DNA of 64,000 bases from Desmodesmus armatus (GCA_007449985.2 VIIQ02000252.1:53078-117077), one strand, 5' to 3'. Counted from the stretch's first letter, positions 1-12,480 are shown. A program made the numbers and translations. The notes: generated by a model from the sequence alone, not told the origin.

Positions 1-940
1 CTGCCACAACTGCTACCACAGGACTGCTCCAACTGCTTCAACTGCTGCAACTCTCACATACTAACTGTGGGGCTCAGGCTGATCCGACTCTGCTAGGAAT
101 GACACAGCATTGCATGCATTTCTACACCAAGCTGTGTCAGGCCTAGGCCTTCCCCCCCCCCCCCCCCAACCAGACAAGCCTGAGACCCACCAAATAGAAA
201 CCACACCAACCTCAAAGCCGCACCTGCCAAGCCATACAGGCAACTGCACAAGACAGCCGGCCAAATGACTACACACAAACACACCAATCCGCAACAGCAC
301 AACGGGCGCAGGCAGGGACAGAGGGACAGGGCTGCAAACTGTGGCGGTAACACACGCAAAACAAGAGAAAGACAACAACCACCTGAAACTGCCAATTTGT
401 TTTTGCAACAAACCTGCCTGAATTTGTGCACTAGCTGGGCCACTTTGCAGCTTTGTGAGTTGGCCACCAACAGTGCAACGTTGCAGCATGGCCATGTACG
501 AGAGTTTGACTGCCCCAGACACAGCACAACATATCATTACAAATTCAAGCAAATTTGACTTGAATTTGTCAGCCCCAACAGCCCTCAACTGGTGTTCAAG
601 TGGTGTCCGGTGAGTTACAGAAATGGCACTGCTGAACATCGATGCTCAGTGCTGCGCTTAGTGTCGGCAAGTGCTAATGTTGCACCACAGCGGGGCATCA
701 GTGGCTACTGCAGTACTGCTGCTGTTTATCCAGGGCACCATGGTCACCGCCACAAACACATGGAACTTTACATAACAAGCTTGTTATCTCTCTCCTGCCC
801 TTCATGAGCAGCACTGCAGAACCCAGATAATTTGTAAGCACGGCCACAACACCCACAAGGCACCCACAACACCCACAAGGCGTGTGACACGCAATGCAAG
901 AGTCAACTCTAGCCACTGCACATCTGCTTGCAATGCGTCA
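1..940. other. Gene-free left edge
   Basis: No convincing exon was found on either strand; the open frames are short and low in complexity. It holds a C run near 153-168 and a short direct duplication of a 19-base unit rich in CACAACACCC at about 844-880. Confidence 0.5.
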
Positions 941-1500
941 TGGTCGTTTGGGCAGAATGCATCCACACATACCATGTATGCACCCGGCTTATGTCGGGGA
1001 GACCCGGGTTCGAATCCCGGCCCACCCACCGGCCCTCTAGGGGGGGTAATAATACCCCGAGCCAGGCTGCTGACCCGGGCAAGTGCAGTGATGGGAGAGG
1101 GATCCCCTGATGCTGATTACTGCCACAGAGGCAAAGGAAGGAATGGGTGCAGAATACAGCCGGAAAAGGCATGGAGCCCGCTATTGGGTGTGCTACCCTA
1201 GGGATTCAAGGTTCTCTCAGGTCGGGACTGAGGGGACTCTCCCAGCGGGTCAAGGGTGATACCTTACAGCATCCAATCTCCCATGTCGAACAACATCTCC
1301 AGCCTGAATTTCGGTGGGTTTACACGGCCCCCAGGTGTGCCCCTAAGGAGTGAGATGTGGCCACGAGTGCCGTTGCCCTAGACCCCAAGAGTGTTGGTGT
1401 GAAGAGCCGTCCTCAACGGACGCGAGGCCAATGGGAAGAAGTCCTATGGCGTTAAGAGACCAAGGGGGTGTCTCTGTATCTTTATCTTTATGTATGCAGA
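941..1500 (+). mobile_element. tRNA-like SINE or retroelement fragment (candidate)
   Basis: Positions 1004-1027 read as the 3' half of a tRNA: a T-arm with stem CCGGG, loop TTCGAAT, stem CCCGG, then a 7-base acceptor-like strand and ACC. The B-box GGTTCGAATCC is exact at 1007-1017. An A-box-like string TGGTCGTTTGG (9 of 11 consensus positions) lies at 941-951. An anticodon-like stem-loop can be drawn at 983-999, but the 5' acceptor strand does not pair with the 3' strand, so this is not an intact tRNA. The downstream body has no open frame and ends near 1480-1496 in a TATCTTTATCTTTATG tail, as many SINEs and LINEs do. A tRNA-derived SINE or a tRNA pseudogene both fit; no target-site duplication was found. 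Confidence 0.4.
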
Positions 1501-2765
1501 TGCAGTAAACACAGGTTGGCAGCAGTGATGTACGACTACCAAACAACACACAACAACGCGGTCGATTGCCTTTGCAACTTGCCGTGTGCTCAGCAGCTCC
1601 TACTTACAACTCACTACCAGTAGCAAAGACATGCACGCAACAACATGGCAACCACTGCTGAGTCTGCTGCAGGTACAAGACACTGCAGCCCTCAACACGA
1701 CATGCTGCTAGCTATACTACAGGCTAAGCTTCTTGGCTGCAGTGACTTGCTTCACAGCCTGCGGCACACCTGAGATTTGATGTCGTACACATGTTTCAGA
1801 ATTTGGCGCCAAACAGGCGTGTCACCAGAGGCTTGCACAACAACGGAGCAGGCACAAGAAACAACAGAAGCACATTCTATTACAGCAGGTGCGGAAGCAG
1901 GGCCGCGTGTCAGCTGGAAATGACTAATAAAAGATGTTGTTGCCAAACAAGCAAATGGAATGAGACTCTCAGCTCTCAGCTGCGCCGCACCATGCACACT
2001 GTGCACATGGGTATATGCACACACACTTGTATTCAGTATCAAGTGGCCAGTACGCAATGGGAACAATGAAAAAGAATAAGATGGCATGATATGTCAACAT
2101 GTGTGCAACACGACACATAGGAACTCACCGCACAGCAGAAAGACACATCCACGTGCTGGCCGCTGGCTCGCTGCTGTGGCGTCACTGCTGTAGAGCTGCG
2201 CGGCAGGTGGAGGTATGTCAATTGTTGCAGTTGTGTCAGCTGCAGCAAGAGCCGCTCCCTCATGCTGGAAGGCTCCAGCACATCTAGCCGCCGCAACCCT
2301 GTCAGCTGACACACACCCTCCACCGCCCCCACCCACCCCTCCTCTGAGTCTGCAGCAAGCTTGAGGGACAGAGAGCTCAGACTGCTCAGGCCCTGTAGCA
2401 CACCCAGCACCTCTTTGCGGCAGGACAAGTGCCGCATGTGGAGTGACTGCAGCCCAGGGCAGCGGCTGACTAGGATGCTGCCGTCAGCTGCTGTCAGCGG
2501 GCTTGCTGAGGTCTCTGAGATGTCTAGTTCTCGTAGGTGCGGCAGCTGCCTGCTAGCAGGGAATACGTGCTGGAACGCGCCGGGTGGGAAGCTGCAGCTG
2601 CTGATGTCGAGGTGCTGCAGCTTGCTGCTGGCGGTCAGCGCTGAGCATGCCGCTACCGGGGCGTCAGATACACTCAAGCTGCGCTTGAGTATCAGGCATG
2701 TCAGCAGCTGCAGCTGCGGCGGCTCAGACAGCAGCTGCACTCCCCCTAACGGACGCCCGACCATG

Positions 2766-3870
2766 TGACAGTGTGTCGCGTCACAACGAGTGACGTCAGC
2801 GATAAGTGGTGGCATAAGGAAAACGAGTGGCACAGCTGTGATGCGAGAAGTTCCCGTTGATACAGCAGGCGTGACCGATCGTTGACCCAGTTGTGTGCAG
2901 ATGCACGCACAAGCATGCAATCCCCGTGCTGACCTAGCGTAACTGTAATTGCAGTATAAGGTCGTGTTTTGATGCCGCATAAGTGCCTGGCGGAGTGTGT
3001 ACACCAGTGCGATGCCTCCGCGTCTCCTCGCAGACGAGCTTTGCAGCCATGCCCGCAGAGGCCGCTTGCAAAGGGACAATTGCACGATTGTTTGATTGAT
3101 TGATGTTGTTTGAAGGGGCCAGCAGCCCCCTCACGGTGTCTGTGTGCTGACGTGGATGCCTCATCCCGTATGTCTGACATGCAGCCTGCCCTATGTCTGA
3201 CACAGAAGCAGCTTCCGCCAGTTGCCTTCCAAGGGTGACGGAGAAGCTGCCCGTGGTGAGATGGAAGCTTCCCAAGGTGGGAAGGAAGCTTCCTTTAGAG
3301 GTTGAGCAGCTTCCCAGAAGCTTCCTGGAAGCTTCCTTTTGTGGTTTATGCTGCTGGGTTTTGTGCCCTTCTCTGGCTATATAAGGAGAGGGCCCCCAGC
3401 CAGTTCTCAAGACAGCCAGGCCAAAGCAGCCGCTTCTTCCCCTTCACGGAAAGGGTGACTTGGTTTGAGGCACAGCCCTCATTACAGGCTAAGGCCTGTT
3501 GCCCCCTTGTAACTGACTGCTTTCTGTGCCCCTCAGGGCCAAAAGAGCTACGGCTCTGTTGACTGTTCACGTCCCGTTCCAGTGCTGAAGCTCTCAGCAG
3601 CACAGCTGCAAACAAGCTCGATCGTCACCCCCCACACAAGCTGTGGGCAGCAAATTCCACACACAAAAGTGGTTAGCTCTAAGCACAACAGCCCTTTGAA
3701 AGTGAAAGGCCACGGCCACTGGTTTCCACACCACAGCCCTAAACAGTTAAGGGGCAGGTGCCAGGTGTGAGTCCCTCAGTGTGCGTGCAGCACAGCAGCA
3801 TCAGACACAGCAGTAGCACACCCCTCCCCTCTCTGCTGCTGCCCTGCAGCGCCGCCACCCGTTGTGCTGC
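2766..3870. other. Insertion separating the two halves of LRR1
   Basis: This non-LRR segment lies exactly where the LRR1 coding alignment breaks. It has no long open frame. It carries four GAAGCTTC palindromes and a TATA box on the plus strand (annotated separately), so it may be the control end of an LTR or other element. No terminal repeats or clear target-site duplication could be recognised. A very large intron is the alternative, but LRR2-LRR6 show no intron at this position. Confidence 0.4.
3263..3385 (+). promoter_or_regulatory. Heat-shock-element-like array with TATA box
   Basis: Four near-identical 10-bp palindromes of type (G/A)GAAGCTTCC occur at 3263-3272, 3284-3293, 3316-3325 and 3327-3336. 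Each contains GAAnnTTC, the half-site pair bound by heat-shock factors. A canonical TATATAAG lies at 3378-3385, about 40 bp after the last palindrome. The spacing between palindromes is not the perfect 5-bp HSE period, so HSF binding is inferred. No open frame of note follows within 450 bp, so the transcript it would drive is unknown; an LTR promoter is possible. Confidence 0.4.
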
Positions 3871-4725
3871 TCACCACCCGGCTCCACCGGCAGTCCCCCC
3901 CTTCGGGCTACAGTGCTGCAGCTTCAGGTGCTGCAGCATGGTCCTGCCAGCCAGGGCACCTGGCTCAAATCTGAAGGCATCAAAGCCTCGATCCCAGCTG
4001 CCTGTCTCCAGCTGCAGGTGTGTGAGGTGCTGTGCACTTGACAGCATGCTGGCCGTGATGCTGCACGCTTCACCGCCCGGCAGAAACAGCCGCAAGTCAA
4101 CCAAACGTGTGAGTGCCGTAACGTGGTGCAACCCAAACTTGCCAACGCCGCTGACCTCGAGGAAGGTCAGCTGTGGCAGCTTCTGCAACGCATCCCCACT
4201 GATGGCCAACCCACGCATCCAATTAGTTGAGTTGGGATTTCCTCTGAGGCTGAGGCACTCTAGCCCAGGCAGCAAAGCCAGAGCTGCTGTCAGCCCCTCC
4301 CCGACGTAGTTCTGAAAGCGGCACCCATTCAGCCGCAACCGCTTGAGGGGAGGGGTCACAGCAGCTCCCAGCAATCCGCGGGCCCCGCAGCCAGGTAGCA
4401 GCTGGATCTGCGTATCCTGCATTGTCAGGCTGGTGAGTTTGGTGAGGGTTGTTGGCACCTGCTTCAGGGTCATGCCAAGTCCTGCGCTGAGGCTGAGGCT
4501 GTCTACATGCTGACCGCGTCGAATGAGGTACAAATCAACTAGGCTGTGCAACCGCACGTCCCAGTCACCGAGCTTTTCACTTGTATCCAGTGTGACGCTG
4601 GTGAGGGCCACAATAGCTGCCTGGTGCAGCCTGCTGTGGGCCCTGGCAGCGCTGCACATGCTGCGGGTGTCACAGCAACGCAGCACCGCCAGTAGACATG
4701 GGTCTGGCAGGCGCAGCAGAGACAT

Positions 4726-6468
4726 CGCAGCGTCCTAAGCTGTAACATCTACGGCCATTGGGGCTTGCACCCGATGAAGCACAGAGAAGGGACAGAAGAG
4801 TGTGTTCAGATCAGGAGTCAGATCACAGTCGGATGTTCTACTCGACCGCTAATGGAATAGCGAACACACTGCAAACGATTTGTTGGGCGTTCATCCCCAT
4901 CCAGCACCTTCTGAAGATGATAAAACCGTTCAGCTTGGTTTCAGGTTTCTTCACTTCGTATGAACGAACAAAGATATGCGCATGTACTATCAGAGATCTT
5001 TTCATCTTCTATTGGTGAGGCTTCCTTTCAGGCGCATCTTCCCAGCACGTGACCCGACTGGGAAACAGTCACCCCTAACGCCCGCTGCATCGGCCGGGAC
5101 CCCAGGGTACTTGGGCTTGGGAGCTTGGGATCAACTGCTTGTCTCCTGACAAACCTTGTCCGCTCAACTGGTGCTATGAGCAAAACCAAATAATGTAAAA
5201 GCACTGTTTTGTGCAGTTGACAATATACATGATTTCAACACATTGTTCAACCAAGTTGACAAGGTACATGCCACCGCGGCCGTTGACAATCTACATGCCC
5301 CCATGTCATCTGCGGGGGAGGGGGGGGGGGTCTGTACAGCCGAGCCTGATTAGCTGGTTGGGCAGTGGTGCTGGTCTTGTGCATGTGCAAGTCCCTCAGC
5401 GATTCAATTGCAGATAGTTGTCATCATCCGTAAGCAGGCACGGCATGACAAATCAGGCACATGCCCGGGACTGCATATCAATTGCAAGCTTCACAAAGCG
5501 ACACTTATATTAGCACCTTTTTCGAGGCATTGAGATGCCACATCAGAACATAAACACTTTGGGCCAAGATAGCCACAATGCTACGTCAGCCCCTATCGCT
5601 GCATGTGGTGCTGTTGCACAACTTTTGGAAAGGGAGCGAAAAATGTCTGCCTCGGTGGTTGTCATAAGGTGTGGAAGAACACGCCGCTCTTAGTGGGCCA
5701 ACAGATGTACACAACAAGCCCTGACACCAACCATGGATCCTCCAACTCAACCATTTGTGGTACTTACAAACTCACAAATGGGGGGAGTATGTTACATGGA
5801 CATGTTTGCCAAACAACAATGGCATTGTCCACCAGGGTCGAGCCAGGTGCACCTCATAAGTTGTCTCCTCTGCGGTGGTTTGCACCACCTACACCGGTCT
5901 GACCAAGCAGGTAGAACCCAGATTTGCAGCAAGTGCTAGCCATGCTGGGAACCTGATGTGTGATAGGTGAGGGCGGACTACTAAACCAGTGTGGACACAA
6001 GCAACATGGCAACGTCCGTCAACAACCCAGGGTAAGGCCAAGCAGGCGTGCTCTACGCACTTTCAATTTGTACAAAGTGTGTGCCAAATACCTCAACAAA
6101 GTTTACATTGCGTCATTGCGTCAAAGTTTATTTGGTTGTACGCCAAATAGTGCAGCTGCGCTTCCCACATGCCACACTTGTCTCGCGCAACTGTGTGACA
6201 CCATGCAAATACATTCAACAACCCCAGAACTTCATCATGCCTGAAACATTCCGTGTAGTGAACAACAGCCGATGCCCGACGGCACCGGCACTACACAACA
6301 ACACGCGCACATGAACAACAAAATGACAGGCGTGGCAACAGCAGCCACATTGCACACAAAAAGGGCACAGCCAACACACCATATGCTCAGCTCGACAACA
6401 CTGATGCAGTGGCTCCGCTTCAGGCTCAAGTCCAACGCCCGCACCTAGCTACCCCACACCAAGGCATG
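4726..6468. other. Intergenic, possible decayed LTR-element pieces
   Basis: No gene model is supported. Three copies of a GTTGACAA..TACATG motif lie at about 5216-5298, next to a G run at 5317-5330. Around 5779-5795 an AAATGGGGGGAG tract precedes TATGTTACATGG, resembling a polypurine tract before a 3' LTR, but no second LTR or polymerase frame is visible. Call it suggestive only. Confidence 0.3.
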
Positions 6469-8552
6469 TTACTCTGCCAGTGCTGCAGCTGCCCGCTGTG
6501 CCACCTCAGGGTCGCGATGGTTGAGGAGGTGCTTCAGTACCTGGCGCCACACTGGCTCATCACCAGGCACCTGCATGGCAAAAGGCGACCCGGGTAAATG
6601 CAGCAGCACCAGTTGCAGTTAAAAGCCAGCAGCAGAGAAACGCAGGAGCATCAGCATCATCATGATCATCATCATCATCCGATGTACACTATGCACCAAG
6701 TCTTGGACTGCTGCTCGCTGCCCATGCACATGCAAGGCCAGAGTCTCAGAGGCTGACCATCAAAATCATCAGCAGCAGCAGCAAGGAGCGGCACAGCACG
6801 AGCAAACAAAACCAGCCGGGGAGATGAAAGACCACAATCAACATGCCCGACGACATGGCGACACGGCTGTGTGGTACTACTACGTCGGCACCCATCGGCC
6901 GGCACCCAACATTGGCTGGCTTGGGTGTGGGTGGCTGCTAGCCCTCAGCCACCTACGCCCCGAGATGAATTCAGCATGTAAACCCCACGATGGGCTATGA
7001 CCCTGATCAAAGCCTGCCATAACGTGTGCATCAAGAACAAACACGGACTCACCGTGCAACAGAAGCTGTTATCGTAGAGCTTGCCTGAGTGGAAGAGGTA
7101 TGTGACTTGCCGCAGCTGTGTCAGCTGCTGCGGCACCCCCTCCGAAGCTACGGAGATCGCCCGCAACTCCAGCCGCCGCAGCCTTGTCAGCTGACACACC
7201 CCCTCCACCACCTCCACCCACTTCTCTGCTGAGCTAGCGGGAGGCTGCAGGGACAAAGAGCTCAGACTGCTTAGCCCCTGCAGCGCGACCAGCGCCTCTT
7301 TGCTGCATGGCAAGCGCCGCAAGTTCAGCGACAGCAGCCCAGGGCAGCAGCTGACGAGACTGTTGCCGTCAGCAGCTGTAAGAGTGTCTGATGAGACCCC
7401 TGAGATGTTCAGGGCGGCTAGGTGAGGCAGCTGCCGGCCAGCAGGGAACACATGCTGCCACACGCCTGCCGGGAACTCCCCCTCGCTGACATCAAGGTGC
7501 TGCAGCTTGCTGCTGGCTGTTAGCGCTGAGTACGCCGTTATTGGTGGGCCGCGTTCCTGCCGGTACAAGCTGCGCTGGATAACCAGGCATGTCAGCTGCT
7601 GCAGCGGCTGCAGCTCCGACAGCAGCCGCGCTACCCCTGCTGTTTGCCCGGCCATGTAGCAGCACCGCAGCTCCAGGTGCTGCAGCAGGGTCTTGCCTGC
7701 TAGGGCGCCAGGCTCAAAGCAGAACTCACTCCTGTTGTTTGTCTCCAGCTGCAGGTGTGTGAGGTGCTGCGCGCTTGACAGCATGCTGGCTTTGAAGCTG
7801 CAAGGATGGCCTGGCAGCTGCAGCCGCAGGTCAGCCAGCCGCTTCAGTGCTGTAAGTTGCTGCAGCTTGTACAGGTCAACAACCATATCATCAGTTGGGG
7901 TGTCATCGTACTCGCCATCATCGTTGACTGCCTCCTGCCACACGCCCTTGAGCTCAAGGTACGTTAGCTGTGACAGCTTCCGCAGCACATCACTCCCTCC
8001 AATCGTCAACTCCTTCAGACTTATCATACTTTGATTGTGGGTGAGACTCAGGTGCTCAAGCTCAGGCAGCAGGGCCAGTGCTGCTGTCACCCCCTCCTCA
8101 AAGTCCATCATAATGATGCACTCATGCAGCCGCAGCCGCTTGAGGGGAGGGGTCACAGCAGCGCCCAGCACGCCCTGGAAGCCGCAGCCAGGGTGCAGCT
8201 GCAGCTGCATGTGCCGTGCTGTCAAGCTGGTGAGCTTTGTCAGGGCTGTTGGCAGCTGCTGCAGGCAGCCTGCACCAAGGCTGATGCTGTCCACACGGTG
8301 ACCGTGGCGAGGGAGGTACACTTCAACAAGGCTGTCCAGACGCGGCTGACGGCGGGAGACACTGATGTTTCTGCTCGTATCCAGTGTAATGCTGGTGAGG
8401 GCCTCCACAGCTTTCTGGTGGAGCCTGCTGTGGGCCCTGGCAGCGCTGCACATGCTGAGGGTGTCACAGCAGCGCAGCACCGCCAGCAGACATGGGTCTG
8501 GCAGCTGCACCAGGGACACTTCAGCATCCTCAGCTGATGATACCACGTCCAT
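6469..8552 (-). CDS. LRR2: intact F-box-like/leucine-rich-repeat protein
   Basis: Two exons, join(8552..7053, 6570..6469), give 533 residues. The start is the ATG at 8552-8550, just before the family signature LVQLPDPCLLAVLRCC and CSAARAHSRLHQKA (F-box-like, about residues 14-48). The body is a series of irregular leucine-rich repeats (motifs such as LPELEHLSL, LTYLELKGV, LQHLDVSEG). The donor at 7052 (ACG|GTGAGT) and acceptor at 6571 (ATGCAG|GTG) keep phase 0. Exon 2 encodes the family's conserved tail PGDEPVWRQVLKHLL then DPEVAQRAAAALAE and stop. The same exon structure recurs in LRR3-LRR6. By analogy it could be an SCF substrate receptor, but the F-box match is weak and the binding partner unknown. 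With LRR3 it is one of two undamaged members here. Confidence 0.8.
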
Positions 8553-9093
8553 TAGGCGTGGCACACAAGCACAGCGAGGGGACAGGAGCTGCAGTGAGCG
8601 TGTTGAGGTGAGGAGTAGAAAACAGTCCGATGCACAGGAACAGAAGAAGAAGGCATATGTGTGCACGATTTGCAGCCGTATGCGTTCAAGGCTTGCGCTT
8701 GAACCGCGTTGTGTTCTCAATTTTGAGCTTTAAGCTGTGGAGTTAAATTGAAGGCCGCTGAACCGTTTTCACGTTCATGACCAACACAGCCTGTTTGTGC
8801 GCATACGCCATACTAGAGATACATGCAGACCATCCGTCGACAGTAACCGTAGCCTGTAGGTCTAATACTGAACCCGTGAGCTTGTCCGGAGTAGTCACCC
8901 GGCTACAGCAGCAACAGTAACTGGCCAGGACACCCCCCCCCCATCTCCAGTCTATCGCCCCCACCAAGTATGCTCTCCAAGTGACTTGGAATGCTGACAT
9001 GCATGGGGTTGTTTAGTGGCAACCACAACAGCAGTGGCTAGAATCAGCCAGTCCCAGCTGAATCAACGGACAGTGGCGTGGAGTGGAGTTCAT
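8553..9093. other. Intergenic between LRR2 and the unknown 5-exon gene
   Basis: This is a divergent intergenic region between a minus-strand and a plus-strand gene. A C run lies at about 8932-8941. No TATA box or other clear element was recognised. Confidence 0.4.
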
Positions 9094-12000
9094 ATGGCAC
9101 ACTCTACTGGTGTTGACACAGCAGCAGCAGCTGCTGGTGCTGCTGCTGTAAGCACATTCACATGCTGTCGGCAGAAGTTCTCCACACATCTCAAGCTGTA
9201 TCGCCACGCGGTGCAGTTAAACCCAACTGGCACATGTGTTGTACAACGGCCAGCTGCAGCTGTCAGTCACAGTGCACGCTGATGACTGGGACGCAGGCCT
9301 TTACCTGCGACACCTGGCAACCACTGCAGCAGCAGCAGCTGCTGCTGCTGCTGCTGCCGACAAGGCTGCAGCCCAACCACCTCCACCACCAGCAGGCACA
9401 TCAGGGGCAGCACCAAAGACAGCAAAAGCAGCAGCAGCAGCAGCAGCAGCAGATGTCACCGCTGATGGCACCACGTTTGGTCCCTTTGAAGCAGTGGTCG
9501 TCAGGCATGCCGATGGGCGTGTTCACCTGCGTGCGCTGCAGCATGACAGGCAGCTCAGCAGCTACCTGTCAGACACCTGCCCCTATGACATCCTCCTGCA
9601 GGAGCAGGTGTGCTTAGTGTTACAGCTGGATAGGGTGCAGGAATACAGAAACCCTAGGCTGGGTATTGTTGCTGTGTTTGTATTGGATGGCAGAGATGGA
9701 CTGGGATATGCATCTGCATCGTCATCATAGCATCCCATGTGCCTGTAGTGCTGGTTAGAGAGACCGTCTGGTCAAGGCAACTGAGGGTTTAGTCGTGCAG
9801 CACAGTGTTAGAGACAGCTTAGACATGCCTTGTGGACCCCTCACAACTCAAAGCGCCCACAGCCGGATGCAGCAGCACTACCAGCGTGACACACAGTACA
9901 TGCAACACTCGGTCATCGTCACCAACCATACGCACTGCCCCTTACTGTACAGGTTACAGATGACTCATACCGCGTGCACATCGTGCGCCAACCGCTTCCA
10001 GGGCTGGCTGCCTGCTGCTCTCCTGGCAGGAGCAGCGGAGCCAGCGGCTGCGTGACTGCTGCTGGTGTTCTGGAGGTTGAGTGTGTGAGTATTATGGGGC
10101 TTGGTGATTTGGAAATGACATCAGCACAGGCTTACACACACAGGAAGAGTTCTTGCTGGTTTGGTGGTCGTGGGGTTGTGTTTGTGTGATGGCAGTAGGT
10201 TATGCATGTACCTGTGGCGCAAGTGCAAGTGCAGGTGCCTGCATGTCTGGGGGGGGGGGGGGGTGAGAGAAGGTGCCGTGCTTGCGTCACATGAGATCAG
10301 CCACTGACACTGCCACAATGATTTGTCCTGCTGTTCTGCGGCACAGTTCATGAGTTCCACATGTGCAGGGCAGGGCGACCCCGCCTTTTCAACAAGCTTG
10401 CTGCCCCCCCCTCCCCCCCTGCTCCCCCCCTGCACATGATCGCAGAATATGCTAGTGGCCAAGCAAGGCAAGAAGGCTGTGGTGGTTTCCATCCCGCCTC
10501 CCCTGCAAGCCTCGCTGCTGCACAATACCAAGCCAGCCTACTCAGTGCATGTCACAGTGCTGGAGCCGCCAGCGGAAGGTGAGGTGGAGGGGGAGAGGGG
10601 GGGGGGGGGGCTTGGATGGGTTTGTGTCAGTTTGCCTAAAATGTTGCATGGATCATTTGCCCTTGACAAGCCTAGCAGCAGGTCTTGATGCATTGTCGCA
10701 GTCAGTCACTTTGGACATCAATCGCTCAGTGGATGTGACACCGGAACGTAATCATAGTTGCATCGGCTTGACTCAAGGTCAGTGTCTTTCAAACCATGCT
10801 CCCAGATTGGCTGTCACCTATCTATGCATCACACAGTGGTACATCTGTCAGCAGGAAAGTGGGGCACAAGGGTCGGTCACCAGCAGGACATGACAATGTT
10901 TCGGTCGCCTTAGTTGCTTTTGTTTGCATGGTCGCATGGTCGCGTCGCAGAGATTGATTGCAAGCAGTCTGGCATGAGAAGCCACTTGTATGCATGCATG
11001 CATGCATTCTGCGCTAAGTGTGACACATACACCACTGCTTTTGGTCACTCGCTCACTCACTCACTCACTCACTCACTCACTCACTCACTCACTCACTCAC
11101 TCAATGCACTCCTAGTCACTCACAACCGTCATGTGTTGTTGCCGTGCAGGCAGCGCACCAGGCGATTCTGCTGGCGGCTGTAAAGCTGTTGAGGTGTTGG
11201 TGTCCGTGTACAACACCAAGTCTGGCTGTAGGCTGAGCTCCAACTGGCGCTCCCACCTGGCCCCATTCCTGGGCCGCCGGGTGACACGCATGACACTCAG
11301 CCCCGAACTACAGCTGACACTCCACCTGGCACCAGCAGCAGCAGCAGCACCTGCAGAAGCTCCCGCAGCAGCGGCAGCAGCAGCAGCTGCCACTGAAGGC
11401 GAGCCGGAGGGTGCAGGAGGTATGGACCTGGCAGCGACTGCTGCTGGTGCTGGTGGCAGAGGGGACAGCAGTGGTGGTGGCGCGTCAGTGCGCACTGTAG
11501 CCGGGAGCTCTCCTACTGCAGCAGCAGCAGCAGCTCCTTTCGCAGCTGTAGCTGCTCACTCCACCCCAGCCTCTGCCACAGCAGCAGCGGCCGCAGCAGC
11601 AGCAGCAGCAGCAGCTGATGCTGCTGAGGGTGCGGGTGGGGGTGCACCACGTGCTACGGGCCTGGTTGGCAGGAAGCGCTCCTACAGTGCAGCAACTGCT
11701 GCTGATCAACAGCCTCACACCAGTACAGCCACTGCAGCAGCTGCAGCTGCAGCACTGAGAGCGACAGCTGCTGTTGCTCTCAGGACCCCCAGCTGCTGTC
11801 CGAGCAGCAAGAGGCTACGCAGCCTTGCTGGGCCCGAGTTGGAGCAGCAGGTGACACAGCAGCAGCAGCAGCAGCAGGGTGAGCCGCAGCAGCAGCAGCA
11901 GCGGGAGCCCCACGCTGCTCCAGGGGAGGCTGGCAGGGCCGGTGTTGATGGCAGTGCTGGTGCCCCTGCAGCCCAGCAGCGGCAGCTGGCCTCGCCAGCT

Positions 12001-12480
12001 GTGAGGGTGAAGCAGGAGGTGCTGAACACCCCACCACCCGCAGCAGCAGCAGCAGCAGAGCTGTCAGCACAGGGTGTCACTGGGGTTGCTGCCGATGAAA
12101 CTGCAGCAGCATTGCAAGGCGAGCAGGACTCCCAGCAACAGCAACAGCAGCAGCGGCTGGACCCTCAGCAAAGGCAGCAGCTGTTGCAGCAGTACCTGGG
12201 GCATGAGATGCGTGTCAAGGTGCACTGTGCTGCCGACAGCAGCCTGGTGGCAGCACTCAATGACATGAGTGCGATTGCACTGGGCGCAATCTCAAGCAGC
12301 AGCAGCGGCGGCAGCAGTGCAGGTCCTGGGCAGCAGCAGCAGTTGCTGGTGCAGTACCTGCAGCTGGAGATGCGTGTGAAGGCACACTGTGCTGCGGATG
12401 TCGGCCTGGTGGAGGCGCTGCATGCCATGAGTGCAATTGCCATGAGTGCAATTACACAACAGGGTGCTCCAGTGCTGTAG
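9094..12480 (+). CDS. Unknown protein, Ala/Gln-rich, with a duplicated C-terminal motif
   Basis: The proposed model is join(9094..9147, 9254..9634, 9953..10084, 10446..10578, 11150..12480), 676 residues; all five exons join in phase with GT-AG sites. The first exon is the least certain. After an Ala tract come non-repetitive stretches that look like a folded domain (FGPFEAVVVRHADGRV, CPYDILLQEQVCLVLQLDR, KPAYSVHVTVLEPP, VLVSVYNTKSGCRLSSNW). The last exon is dominated by polyA and polyQ. Near the C terminus a roughly 36-residue unit occurs twice, about 55 residues apart (LGHEMRVKVHCAAD and LQLEMRVKAHCAAD, each followed by xLVxALxxMSAIAxxAI). I do not recognise the family. The low-complexity tracts resemble those of algal transcription or chromatin proteins, but no DNA-binding motif is visible. 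Confidence 0.6.
11044..11103. repeat. (CACT)n microsatellite
   Basis: About 14 tandem CACT units lie in the last intron of the unknown 5-exon gene, roughly 45 bases before its final acceptor. Confidence 0.9.

Larger units (their letters stand above)
1752..4725 (-). pseudogene. LRR1: F-box-like/LRR gene split by a 1.1 kb insertion
   Basis: The N-terminal part (4725 down to about 3871, 284 codons from ATG) starts with the family F-box-like signature RLPDPCLLAVLRCC followed by CSAARAHSRLHQAA, then degenerate leucine-rich repeats. Its frame closes where the intact paralogue LRR2 continues. The missing C-terminal repeats resume in the same orientation at about 2765-2129, ending at a good donor (GCG|GTGAGT). 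A remnant of the family's last exon (GDTPVWRQILKH) lies at about 1752-1833, but its frame does not join and its conserved tail is lost. The two halves overlap by about 8 aligned residues around the break, so either an element inserted with a small duplication or two paralogue fragments abut. Family role is inferred: F-box/LRR proteins are usually substrate receptors of SCF ubiquitin ligases, but this algal family is not characterised. Confidence 0.7.

Noticed and set aside
957..1028. A complete tRNA gene
   Set aside because: The T-arm is perfect, but the 5' acceptor strand does not pair and there is no proper D-arm.
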